Assembly (NCBI GenBank): GCA_021828225.1
Contig: JAKASH010000212.1
Span: 1-6,005 of the forward strand
Reading direction: 5' to 3'
Source: Acidobacteriota bacterium
GTDB lineage: Bacteria; Acidobacteriota; Terriglobia; UBA7540
DNA length: 6,005 nucleotides
Shown here: piece after piece, positions 1 to 5,975 of the stretch
Layout: each line of letters begins with the position of its first letter
Numbering within the stretch: the stretch's first letter is position 1
Made by a program: the position numbers and the translations under genes
Notes under the pieces: model-generated
Seen by the model: the letters and a program-made list of their open reading frames with translations, nothing else
Databases searched by the model: none
Told to the model about the DNA's origin: nothing

Positions 1-127
1 AGAAGCCGGCAAGCTGCTCTTGGCTCTTGTCATCTTTATGGAGCAGCACCGCGCCGCCTACATCGCAACTCGGTTGGCTCTCGCCTGGGCAACACCACAC
101 TGATAGCGTCGGAATCGAGACCGGCAC
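1..127 (-). CDS. Possible 5' end of a fifth operon gene, truncated by the window edge
   Basis: A minus-strand frame opens with GTG at 125-127, 68 nt after the stop of the 779-residue gene, and stays open for 42 codons to the left edge. AGGA (134-137) sits 6 nt upstream, a good Shine-Dalgarno placement, and an in-frame TGA at 137-139 bounds the frame. The visible peptide begins M-P-V-S-I-P-T and contains three Cys (residues 12, 13, 21), then a V-G-G-A-V-L-L segment and a polar stretch. I recognise no family. By hand count of codons 2-100, GC is lowest at the middle codon position, as in coding DNA. The opposite strand shares the same codon register and shows the same pattern: a plus-strand frame open from position 2 to TGA at 101-103 could equally be the tail of a convergent gene. 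I prefer the minus strand because of the Shine-Dalgarno and operon direction, weakly. Confidence 0.3.
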   Translation of the reverse strand, partial: MPVSIPTLSVWCCPGESQPSCDVGGAVLLHKDDKSQEQLAGF

Positions 128-195
128 GTGCCGTCCTCAACGGCGCCACTGCCTCGTCCAACCGATTCCTGGACACTTTGCGAACAAGTCTGGGC

Positions 196-2535
196 TTATG
201 GTCTGCGACGTCGCTTCCGATCGGGCTTGATGCGAAGAAGGACTGGCGGCGAACCCTTCGCTGGGTTCTGGATTGCCCCGACCAACGGTGCATCCATCGA
301 CTCCTCGATCGCAAATCCCAGAGTCTCCAGCAAGCGGCGAACTTCACTCAAATAATCATCGTGAATCAGGAACCACTCGGGCGGGATGTACCCAGCTAAG
401 TAAGGGCGGAAAGCGGCACTATGCAGCAAGGCCTGTTGTGCGTTTGGCTGCATGATCCGCAGCATCTGGACTTGGCGGAGTTGGACGCCCTGTCGGCTCG
501 TCCAATTGCGGACGGCCACTTCCAGCAGAGACGGAACTCCTCCCTTCACATGGTCTCCGAGCCATCCCAGAATCTGTTCCGCCGTCATTCCACCCAGGCG
601 CGCACGCCCGACGGACTGAGCTGTAATCTGCCAACCCGTTGTCGTGCGGTCGGCGATGCGGGCGAGACGCAGTTGCGAAATGCTCGTGCGGCCGTCGGGC
701 GCGACGCTGCCCAATTCGTCGGTCGTCCAGGACGGCGCCGGATTCCCCTCATGATCCAGAATCGTCCAGCCCGAAAACCCCAAGGCCACTATCTTGGCGG
801 TCGACGAAGGCAGCAGAAATAAGTTGTTATTCAAGGCCCGGCCGCGAGTTTGGGAATCCAACGGCCCAAAAGCCAGGACAGTCTTCGTCCGTAAAACCAG
901 TGACTCACGACGGCCCGCCCATTCCGACAGCATCCGCTCGACGTTGGCTGGAAGTTCGGTCTTTCCATGCTCAGTTAGGAAAGCGCGAACCTCCTCCAGG
1001 GTCATGCCGGATTCCAGCGCCCGGTAGAGGGAATCACGGCGGAGCTCGAAGGTTTGGACGGGACTGTCGGCCCGCGAGGCGCTGGCGGCAAACCGGCTTA
1101 AGGTGCAAACTTGCCGGGCATCGGCTGAATCCAGATACGCCACCACTTCCAGATTAGGCTGCACGGTCAGAAAACGCGCCTCTCCCGACTTTGGAGTGGC
1201 CTCCACCTCTGGAGCGCCAAACACCACGCGACCCAACTCGGTCAGGCGAAAGCACGGGCGGACGTCATTGCCGGTCGTCTGGCCGCGCTCGACCAGCCCC
1301 AGGGTGGCCAGTGTGACCATCAGGGCATTCGCCGCCCAGACTGCCTCAGCCGCGAGCCAGAACGCCAGCATGCGCTCATCGCCCGCAGGGTATTGATCCC
1401 GCTTCTTGCCCATCTCGAACTCTGGATCCCAGGAGTAGCTCCCCCAGTAGAAGTTGATTTTCGTCTCCCGCGTTCTCTGCCAAAGGTCGCGCAGAAAAGT
1501 CTCCAGGTCGAGCCAGCAACTCGGCGCATGGGCTACGCCGCACAGCGCCCACACGAGCAATTCACGGGCGCGCGCAAGCGCGGAGGGCTCGATGCGAACC
1601 GAGTCGTAATTGCTGTCGCGGTCTGGAACCACGCCAATACCATCCTGCCACAGCGGCATGTGGAGCCAGGCGCGCACCCAGTGCCTTGCCTGTGCGGCGG
1701 GTGGCTGCTGCAGGTGCCGCTCTAGGGCTTCCTCGTGGATCCATCGGTGCTTGTCCCCAATACTGAGTATGTTCATGCTGTGGAGTAATTCGTAATAGAA
1801 CGACTCCGCATCGGGCAGTGACATGGGGTCTTTTTCGGCACTGCGCAGGCCCACCTCTTTCTGTAGCCGCGCTCGCGTCGCCTTTGAGGGCGAATCGCCC
1901 TTGACCGTCAGCCAGGTCCCCATCGAGCGCAGGACGTCAGCCACCCGCCAAAGGTCCAGTCCCACCTGCGCGGACGAGCGGCGAGCAGAGCTCACTGCCT
2001 CGGCACAGGCGTGAGAAGCGCGCCAGGCAATAGGACGCGCGGGCTCTACCACCTGTGCCAGCGAAGGATGGAGCGTTAATTGAGAGTGGCGGTAGCGATC
2101 GGAAGTCCAGTAATACGAGCTGTAATAGTCGCTCACCAGGACAAATTTCTCTTGAAGTCCGGGGACGGGATCGCTCGCGCGCCAGTTGTCATAAGCCCGG
2201 TAATAGTAGTCAGAGGCTTGGTTTTTGGGTGGTGGTGGGATGATCCCCCGAGCATGCACCTCGGCAGTCAATAGGCCGCCGGACACCGTCGGACCGTAAC
2301 GCACGAAGATGCCGAGAACCTGGCGCTCCCTTTCCGTCAGGCCAGCCAGCACACGCCGGGCGCTATCGCCATCGGCCATGGTCCGTGTTAGAGCGTCAAT
2401 GCACTTCGCCTTGTTGAAGCTACCCGCTTCTTTCCCTGCCCAGAACCGCGCAGCACGTTTCAATTCCATGGAGCCATACAGATTGAGGTCGATCTTCACC
2501 GCGCGCGAAGATTGCAGGACATGGCCGAATTTCAT
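196..2535 (-). CDS. Helicase-associated protein with duplicated XPB/Ssl2 N-terminal-like (p52-like) domains, 779 aa
   Basis: This resembles the large 'helicase-associated' proteins encoded beside bacterial XPB, such as mycobacterial Rv0862c (about 750 aa, recalled). No enzymatic motif is visible, so it is likely a scaffold or regulator of XPB. Residues about 20-53 look SAP-like and 66-98 winged-helix-like (L66-T-E-R-E-R-Q-V-L-G). A Tyr-rich stretch lies at 108-150. Mixed helical and aromatic sequence follows to about 427, then a winged-helix segment at 428-440. Two tandem copies of one unit follow: copy A at 454-593 (A506-x3-G510, L528-P529) and copy B at 619-743 (A645-x3-G649, V667-P668, W721-F-L-I, L739-G-F). 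The tail K770-P-D-R-K-R-R-R-R is strongly basic and probably contacts DNA or RNA. Start: the ATG overlaps the previous stop by 4 nt and has GGAG 7 nt upstream (2543-2546). It is the last complete gene of the operon. Confidence 0.93.
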   Translation of the reverse strand: MKFGHVLQSSRAVKIDLNLYGSMELKRAARFWAGKEAGSFNKAKCIDALTRTMADGDSARRVLAGLTERERQVLGIFVRYGPTVSGGLLTAEVHARGIIPPPPKNQASDYYYRAYDNWRASDPVPGLQEKFVLVSDYYSSYYWTSDRYRHSQLTLHPSLAQVVEPARPIAWRASHACAEAVSSARRSSAQVGLDLWRVADVLRSMGTWLTVKGDSPSKATRARLQKEVGLRSAEKDPMSLPDAESFYYELLHSMNILSIGDKHRWIHEEALERHLQQPPAAQARHWVRAWLHMPLWQDGIGVVPDRDSNYDSVRIEPSALARARELLVWALCGVAHAPSCWLDLETFLRDLWQRTRETKINFYWGSYSWDPEFEMGKKRDQYPAGDERMLAFWLAAEAVWAANALMVTLATLGLVERGQTTGNDVRPCFRLTELGRVVFGAPEVEATPKSGEARFLTVQPNLEVVAYLDSADARQVCTLSRFAASASRADSPVQTFELRRDSLYRALESGMTLEEVRAFLTEHGKTELPANVERMLSEWAGRRESLVLRTKTVLAFGPLDSQTRGRALNNNLFLLPSSTAKIVALGFSGWTILDHEGNPAPSWTTDELGSVAPDGRTSISQLRLARIADRTTTGWQITAQSVGRARLGGMTAEQILGWLGDHVKGGVPSLLEVAVRNWTSRQGVQLRQVQMLRIMQPNAQQALLHSAAFRPYLAGYIPPEWFLIHDDYLSEVRRLLETLGFAIEESMDAPLVGAIQNPAKGSPPVLLRIKPDRKRRRRP
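307..681 (-). repeat. Copy B of the XPB/Ssl2 N-terminal-like unit within the 779-residue protein
   Basis: Protein-level repeat, residues 619-743. A645-x3-G649-M-T-x-E and V667-P668 have exactly the 23-residue Ala-to-Pro spacing of copy A (506 to 529) and XPB (60 to 83). W678 corresponds to W539 of copy A. The complete terminal module has W721-F-L-I-H and the closing helix with L739-G-F741. Confidence 0.6.
757..1176 (-). repeat. Copy A of the XPB/Ssl2 N-terminal-like unit within the 779-residue protein
   Basis: Protein-level repeat, residues 454-593. It starts with a V-Q-P-N-L-E-V-V strand (458-465) and continues with a helix holding A506-x3-G510-M-T, then L528-P529 and a helix ending near W539. 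A module with L572-F-L-L-P576 follows, with a shortened second half. It aligns by eye with copy B and with XPB residues 8-165. Confidence 0.6.
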
Positions 2536-2831
2536 TCCCCATCTCCAGTGAGCATCTTGGGAGTGTGCCCCGCCGCCAGGAGCGCAGCCTCGATTTTCCC
2601 GGCATTCCCGGGGTCGACCAGGGCAACGGTGTCAGAAAGGCGCGCCAGCAGGAACCTGCGAATGCGCGGATTGGCGGCCAATTCCGCCAGTTGTGCCGGC
2701 TCCGCCACCTCCACGACGGCCACGTTGAGATGCAGCTCCCGGCCCTCGGGCTGGAGCAACGGAAGAAGTGAATCCAAGATATCAGTTGAGGAGATCATGC
2801 CAACCTGCTCCTGTATCGCCGAACGGGACAT
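2532..2831 (-). CDS. Small stand-alone XPB-module protein, possible p8/Tfb5-like subunit (99 aa)
   Basis: I do not recognise a named bacterial family. After a short helical leader (residues 12-28) the protein is one alpha/beta module at about 32-94: strand L33-H-L-N-V-A-V-V, helix 46-65, strand A70-L-V-D-P74, helix 79-88 ending A87-G-H. This mirrors the XPB module at 98-165, which also contains LVDP (142-145), and the ends of the 779- and 430-residue proteins. The L65-S-D-T...L-V-D-P74 stretch resembles, from memory, the LDDTH...V-x-P segment of the TFIIH subunit p8/Tfb5, also a short protein of about 70 residues. A dimerising partner for the 779-residue protein is the best guess (inference). 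It starts 6 nt after the XPB stop, and its TGA overlaps the next ATG (ATGA), suggesting translational coupling. The start is uncertain: ATG at 2831 has only weak GGGA upstream, while ATG at 2798 (residue 12, giving 88 aa) has AGGAG at 9-nt spacing. Confidence 0.85.
   Translation of the reverse strand: MSRSAIQEQVGMISSTDILDSLLPLLQPEGRELHLNVAVVEVAEPAQLAELAANPRIRRFLLARLSDTVALVDPGNAGKIEAALLAAGHTPKMLTGDGE
2543..2546 (-). promoter_or_regulatory. Ribosome binding site of the 779-residue protein gene
   Basis: GGAG on the minus strand, 7 nt before the ATG at 2535. It sits inside the last codons of the small gene. With the ATGA stop/start overlap this suggests coupled translation and matched production of the two products. 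Confidence 0.6.
2808..2812 (-). promoter_or_regulatory. Internal Shine-Dalgarno that may set an alternative start of the small gene
   Basis: AGGAG on the minus strand lies inside the annotated start of the small gene, 9 nt before a second in-frame ATG at 2798. It is a better ribosome binding site than anything before the ATG at 2831, so the true product may be 88 rather than 99 residues. The module starts after residue 30 and is unaffected. Confidence 0.4.
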
Positions 2832-2837
2832 CCGCGG

Positions 2838-4586
2838 TCATCCCGCTGCGCCGTCATTGGCCGGGAAAGGAAGCTCGGGACAATTCCACTCGGCCAGCTT
2901 CTTCCGGCGCATTTGGTCGAAATCGTAAATTTCATACTGATACCCCTGCTCGCAAAGAAATAACTGCCGCTTTAAGGCAAAATCCTGTTCGACCGTATCC
3001 TGCGAGACTAGAGTGTAGAAATGTGCCTGGTTCTCACCCGGTTTCGGACGCAGAATGCGGCCGAGCCGCTGCGCCTCCTCCTGTCGAGAACCGAAAGTTC
3101 CGGAAACCTGGATCGCCACCGACGCATCGGGAAGATCGACAGCAAAGTTGGCAACTTTCGAAACCGCCAGGAAGCGGATCGCGCCGGATTTGAACTGGGT
3201 GTACAACTCCTCGCGCCGGCTTTGGCGCGTGGTCCCGGTTAAGAGCGGGATTGAGAACTCCTCCGCCAATTCGCGGAGTTGTTCCACATACATTCCGATG
3301 ATCAGGACCTGTGCATCCGGGTGCGAGGCCAGAATCTGGCGCACCGTATCCTTTTTGAGCGGGTTTTCCGAAGCGATGCGGAACTTGTCGCGCGGGGACG
3401 CGATGGCGTAATCCATGCGCCGTTCCTCCGGCATCTCGACGCGTACTTCGTAGCACTGGGCGGACGCAATCCAGCCTTGCCGCTCGAGCTCTTTCCAGGG
3501 CATGTCAACCTTCTTCGGGCCGATCAGCGCAAAAACATCTTCCTCCCGGCCATCTTCCCGCACCAGCGTGGCGGTCAGGCCAAGCCGCCGGCGGGCCTGC
3601 AGCCCGGCAGTCACCTGAAACACGGGGGCTGGCAGCAGATGCACTTCGTCGTAAATAATTAGACCCCAGTTGCGATGGTCAAACAACTCAAGATGGGCGA
3701 AGGTGTCGGTTCGATCTGCGCGCCAGGTAAGAATGTTGTAGGTGGCGATGGTCACAGGGCGAATTTCTTTCACGTGGCCGGAATATTCTCCGATCGCCTC
3801 GGCGGGCAGCGTGGTTTTATCGGTGAGCTCGGCGATCCACTGGTGTGCTGCCGTGACGCTCGTGGTTAATACCAGAGTGGAGGTCTGAAGGCGGGCCATG
3901 CACGCCAGACCGACGATGGTTTTCCCGGCCCCACAGGGCAATACGATCACGCCGGAACCGCCTCGCGCCGTACCTGCGGCGTAGAAGATTTCGGCCGCCT
4001 CGCGTTGATAGTCGCGCAGGTGGAAACTGGTCCCCCCGCGCGTCTCTCCACGCAGGACAATCTCCAACTGTTCACCCGCTTCGTAGCCTGCCAGGTCTTC
4101 GACAGGATAGCCGACCTTGATAAGGGTCTGCTTCAAACGTCCGCGTTCCGCCGGGTCAACCAGGAACTCGCGCGGTCCGATACGTTGACGCAGGAAGGAT
4201 GCCACGCTTTCATGGCGAGCCAGTTCCTCCGTGAGCGCTGCCGCCGAAATGCTTAGCACCAAACCCCGGTCGTCCCGCGCGAGCTTCAGTCTTCCGTAGC
4301 GCGACGCGTACTCGGCAATTTCGATCTCCACATGGCGCGGCACATCGTACTTGGAGAGCCCGCGCAAGGTCTCACGGATCCATTCCACCGTCACCCCTGC
4401 GGCACATGCGTTCCAAATCGAAAGGGGCGTAATGCGGTAGGTGTGAACATGCTCGGGTGACTTTACGAGTTCGGCAAAACGCGCCAATGCATCCCGCCCC
4501 TCGACATAGCGAGGACTGTCCACCTCGACCAGAACCGTGTGGTCACTCTGCACAATGAAGGGATTTTCGTAACGCGCGGTGGACAT
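2838..4586 (-). CDS. xpb: XPB/ERCC3 (Rad25)-family SF2 DNA helicase, bacterial type
   Basis: ATP-dependent DNA helicase/translocase of the XPB family, expected to unwind 3'-to-5' in DNA repair or to act on protein-DNA complexes. The N-terminal domain (residues about 8-130) is of the XPB/Ssl2 N-terminal type, and a damage-recognition-like module follows at 98-165 (F141-L-V-D-P). Helicase core: R191-D-Y-Q194; Walker A L216-P-C-G-A-G-K222-T; motif Ia near 238-250; DEVH box D313-E-V-H316; motif III L337-T-A-T340; XPB-specific RED at R343-E-D345. A short thumb-like insert lies at about 384-411. Motif V is at 474-496, and motif VI is Q506-R-L-G-R510-I-L-R513. All catalytic residues are present and the length (582) is close to mycobacterial XPB (about 540-550). 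The C-terminal R540-Q-L-F-L...E546-Q-G-Y stretch is also typical of that group. ATG start with GGAAG 7 nt upstream. The gene lies 15 nt after its upstream neighbour and 6 nt before the small gene, implying co-transcription. Confidence 0.97.
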   Translation of the reverse strand: MSTARYENPFIVQSDHTVLVEVDSPRYVEGRDALARFAELVKSPEHVHTYRITPLSIWNACAAGVTVEWIRETLRGLSKYDVPRHVEIEIAEYASRYGRLKLARDDRGLVLSISAAALTEELARHESVASFLRQRIGPREFLVDPAERGRLKQTLIKVGYPVEDLAGYEAGEQLEIVLRGETRGGTSFHLRDYQREAAEIFYAAGTARGGSGVIVLPCGAGKTIVGLACMARLQTSTLVLTTSVTAAHQWIAELTDKTTLPAEAIGEYSGHVKEIRPVTIATYNILTWRADRTDTFAHLELFDHRNWGLIIYDEVHLLPAPVFQVTAGLQARRRLGLTATLVREDGREEDVFALIGPKKVDMPWKELERQGWIASAQCYEVRVEMPEERRMDYAIASPRDKFRIASENPLKKDTVRQILASHPDAQVLIIGMYVEQLRELAEEFSIPLLTGTTRQSRREELYTQFKSGAIRFLAVSKVANFAVDLPDASVAIQVSGTFGSRQEEAQRLGRILRPKPGENQAHFYTLVSQDTVEQDFALKRQLFLCEQGYQYEIYDFDQMRRKKLAEWNCPELPFPANDGAAG

Positions 4587-4593
4587 GCGTTTT

Positions 4594-4598
4594 CTTCC
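4594..4598 (-). promoter_or_regulatory. Ribosome binding site of the XPB gene
   Basis: GGAAG on the minus strand stands 7 nt before the ATG at 4586. It lies in the 15-nt gap after the stop of the upstream gene and supports the chosen XPB start. Confidence 0.6.
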
Positions 4599-4599
4599 A

Positions 4600-4611
4600 G
4601 CCTAGCTAGGC
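4600..4611. repeat. 12-bp perfect palindrome at the stop codon of the first gene
   Basis: GCCTAGCTAGGC is its own reverse complement and contains the TAG stop of the 430-residue gene plus two CTAG tetranucleotides. It lies 13 nt before the XPB ATG. There is no T-run after it on the minus strand, so it is not an intrinsic terminator. It could be a protein site or chance. Confidence 0.35.
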
Positions 4612-5894
4612 AATAGATTGACTTTAAACCCAAGTTCCCGGCAGCGCTGAACAAAATTGCTCGGATTCGACTGTGGCTTAATCAGCAGATAACCCGCGGG
4701 CGCCCACGCCTCCAGGTATCCCCTCAGGCGACTGTGCCGACGAATGGCGTCCAAAACCTCTGCGCTTTCGGGCTGGACTATCGCACTGCAGGCGCGAATC
4801 CGGATTTTGCCGCCCGAAGGCCGGTACTTGAGCAGGCTTTCAACCGTCGCAGGCAGGGGCCCGGATTCTTCCAACACTTCGCGCAGGTTTCGGTGTAACG
4901 GCCCTTGCGATGTTGCTTCCGTCAACTGCCGCTTGTCCAACTGGAATTCGATAACTCGGTCGATTCGCCTGATCCTGCAATGGCGGAACAATGGCACAAG
5001 CTTATCCGGCGGCAGGTCCGCACCGGCCAGCACGCAGAAGCTGGGAAGAACTTTGAGGTCAACGACCGGATCCGGCAGTTCCGGCTGTTTTGCGAGGCCT
5101 AAAATGATCGGTGCCGTGTCGCTAAGGCGGAACCAGCATTGCTTCCGGTGCTCGACTAATTCAGCCCAACTGGAAAGATAGAGGGCAGAAAGCAAGCCCT
5201 GCTGTCCGGGCCCGTCCAACCAGCAGTCCCAGCCTCCGACATCGTACTCGTGCGTCTTGAGACCCAATTGCTTGCCAAAATCGATCAAGTCCTGCGGGGG
5301 CAACTTGCTGAATTCAAGGAAAATATTGCCAACTTGGTCATTGGGGATCGCCACGTCCAAAAACGCGGCAGCGAACAAGGCAACAAGGTCATCCAGCTTG
5401 GAATTGATGGCGGACGTGGGCCGCCACACCCGAAACGGAGTGAACTGTTGAACCAAATCCAGAAAGGCTTGCCGCGTTGTTTCCTGCAAAGGCTGGAGTT
5501 GGTGGTTCCAAAATGCATCGCTGTATTTCGCAGGCTCATAGCGGGAACCTTGAACGTGCGGCCGGACGATTTTTGCCGTAACCAGAAACCGGCCCGTCGC
5601 TTCGAAGAGGTATTGATCGAAGTTTGCTTCCTTGCAGATTCGGTTCACATCGGTCTTGTTGGGGAATCCGTCGCCCTTGGCCGCAATCCGTCCAGAGAGG
5701 AGCATCGCGGCGACCGCTCGGCGCCAGTACTCACCGTATGGATAGACAGGGGCGTCATTATCCTCGAAAAGATTCGCGAGCGGCAGCGTCGTCTGCCGTT
5801 CGACAAAACTCCGCATGGAGCTGGGCAGGGTAACAGCACATTGCGAGTATGTGATCTTCGAACTCACTTTCAAGTCAAACGTATCCGGTTCCAA
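4602..5894 (-). CDS. Uncharacterised XPB-associated protein, diverged p52-like/helicase-associated C-terminal domain (430 aa)
   Basis: I do not recognise a named family over the full length. The C-terminal part resembles the helicase-associated domain of the 779-residue protein at the other end of the cluster. Residues 252-266 read as a winged-helix wing (C253-W-F-R-L-S) like C428-F-R-L-T there. Residues 282-348 match the following domain: A327-x3-G331, then L347-P348. Residues 363-426 form a strand-helix-strand-helix module (Y402-L-L-I-K-P, then E420-L-G-F). Residues 27-250 look all-helical, with no Walker motif, no nuclease motif, no signal peptide and no membrane segment. It is first in the operon and ends 15 nt before the XPB start, so a subunit or DNA-binding partner of XPB is the likely role (inference). 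The start is uncertain: TTG at 5894 is the longest frame after an in-frame TAG at 5934-5936 but has no good Shine-Dalgarno. GTG at residue 10 and ATG at residue 27 are alternatives. Confidence 0.88.
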   Translation of the reverse strand: MEPDTFDLKVSSKITYSQCAVTLPSSMRSFVERQTTLPLANLFEDNDAPVYPYGEYWRRAVAAMLLSGRIAAKGDGFPNKTDVNRICKEANFDQYLFEATGRFLVTAKIVRPHVQGSRYEPAKYSDAFWNHQLQPLQETTRQAFLDLVQQFTPFRVWRPTSAINSKLDDLVALFAAAFLDVAIPNDQVGNIFLEFSKLPPQDLIDFGKQLGLKTHEYDVGGWDCWLDGPGQQGLLSALYLSSWAELVEHRKQCWFRLSDTAPIILGLAKQPELPDPVVDLKVLPSFCVLAGADLPPDKLVPLFRHCRIRRIDRVIEFQLDKRQLTEATSQGPLHRNLREVLEESGPLPATVESLLKYRPSGGKIRIRACSAIVQPESAEVLDAIRRHSRLRGYLEAWAPAGYLLIKPQSNPSNFVQRCRELGFKVNLLPS

Positions 5895-5945
5895 AACTTT
5901 GGGGGAGGCGGTCCTATAGACGGTAGCCCCTCGCTATAAAACTGA

Positions 5946-5975
5946 ATTTTACAAGTGCAAACCCATTTCTACCAA
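5946..5975 (-). promoter_or_regulatory. Candidate sigma70-like promoter for the operon
   Basis: On the minus strand, TTGGTA (5970-5975, four of six bases of TTGACA) is followed after an 18-nt spacer by TAAAAT (5946-5951, five of six bases of TATAAT). It lies in the AT-richer stretch upstream of the first gene, about 50 nt before the TTG start. A weaker overlapping alternative is TTGCAC (5955-5960), a 16-nt spacer and TATAGC (5933-5938). No operator or riboswitch structure is evident. The match is modest and could be chance in an AT-rich segment. Confidence 0.3.

Noticed and set aside
2..103. Plus-strand frame open from the edge to TGA at 101-103, possible tail of a convergent gene
   Set aside because: It is coding-like in codon-position composition, but so is the minus strand in the same register, and the minus frame has a good Shine-Dalgarno. 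Only 33 codons are visible, so I did not annotate it. It remains a real alternative.
156..174. Short inverted repeat (GTCCA...TGGAC) after the 779-residue gene, considered as a terminator
   Set aside because: Only 5 bp of stem with a 9-nt loop and no T-run on the minus strand; too weak for an intrinsic terminator.
639..1157. Plus-strand open frame of 172 codons opposite the 779-residue gene
   Set aside because: The product is rich in Arg, Pro and Ser with no domain pattern, typical of antisense reading of GC-rich coding DNA.
2832..2837. CCGCGG palindrome filling the gap between the XPB stop and the small gene
   Set aside because: A 6-bp palindrome is expected often in GC-rich DNA; no further structure around it.
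196..5894. Possibility that the cluster is a phage-defence island (helicase plus accessory proteins)
   Set aside because: No methylase, nuclease, phospholipase-D-like, Toll/interleukin-receptor (TIR) or membrane effector is visible, and the helicase is clearly of the housekeeping-like mycobacterial XPB type. Flanking sequence would be needed to revisit this.
5250..5939. Plus-strand open frame of 229 codons opposite the first gene
   Set aside because: It lies entirely opposite the 430-residue gene and its upstream region, its product shows no recognisable domain, and the minus-strand frame carries the module shared with the other operon genes. Treated as an antisense shadow.
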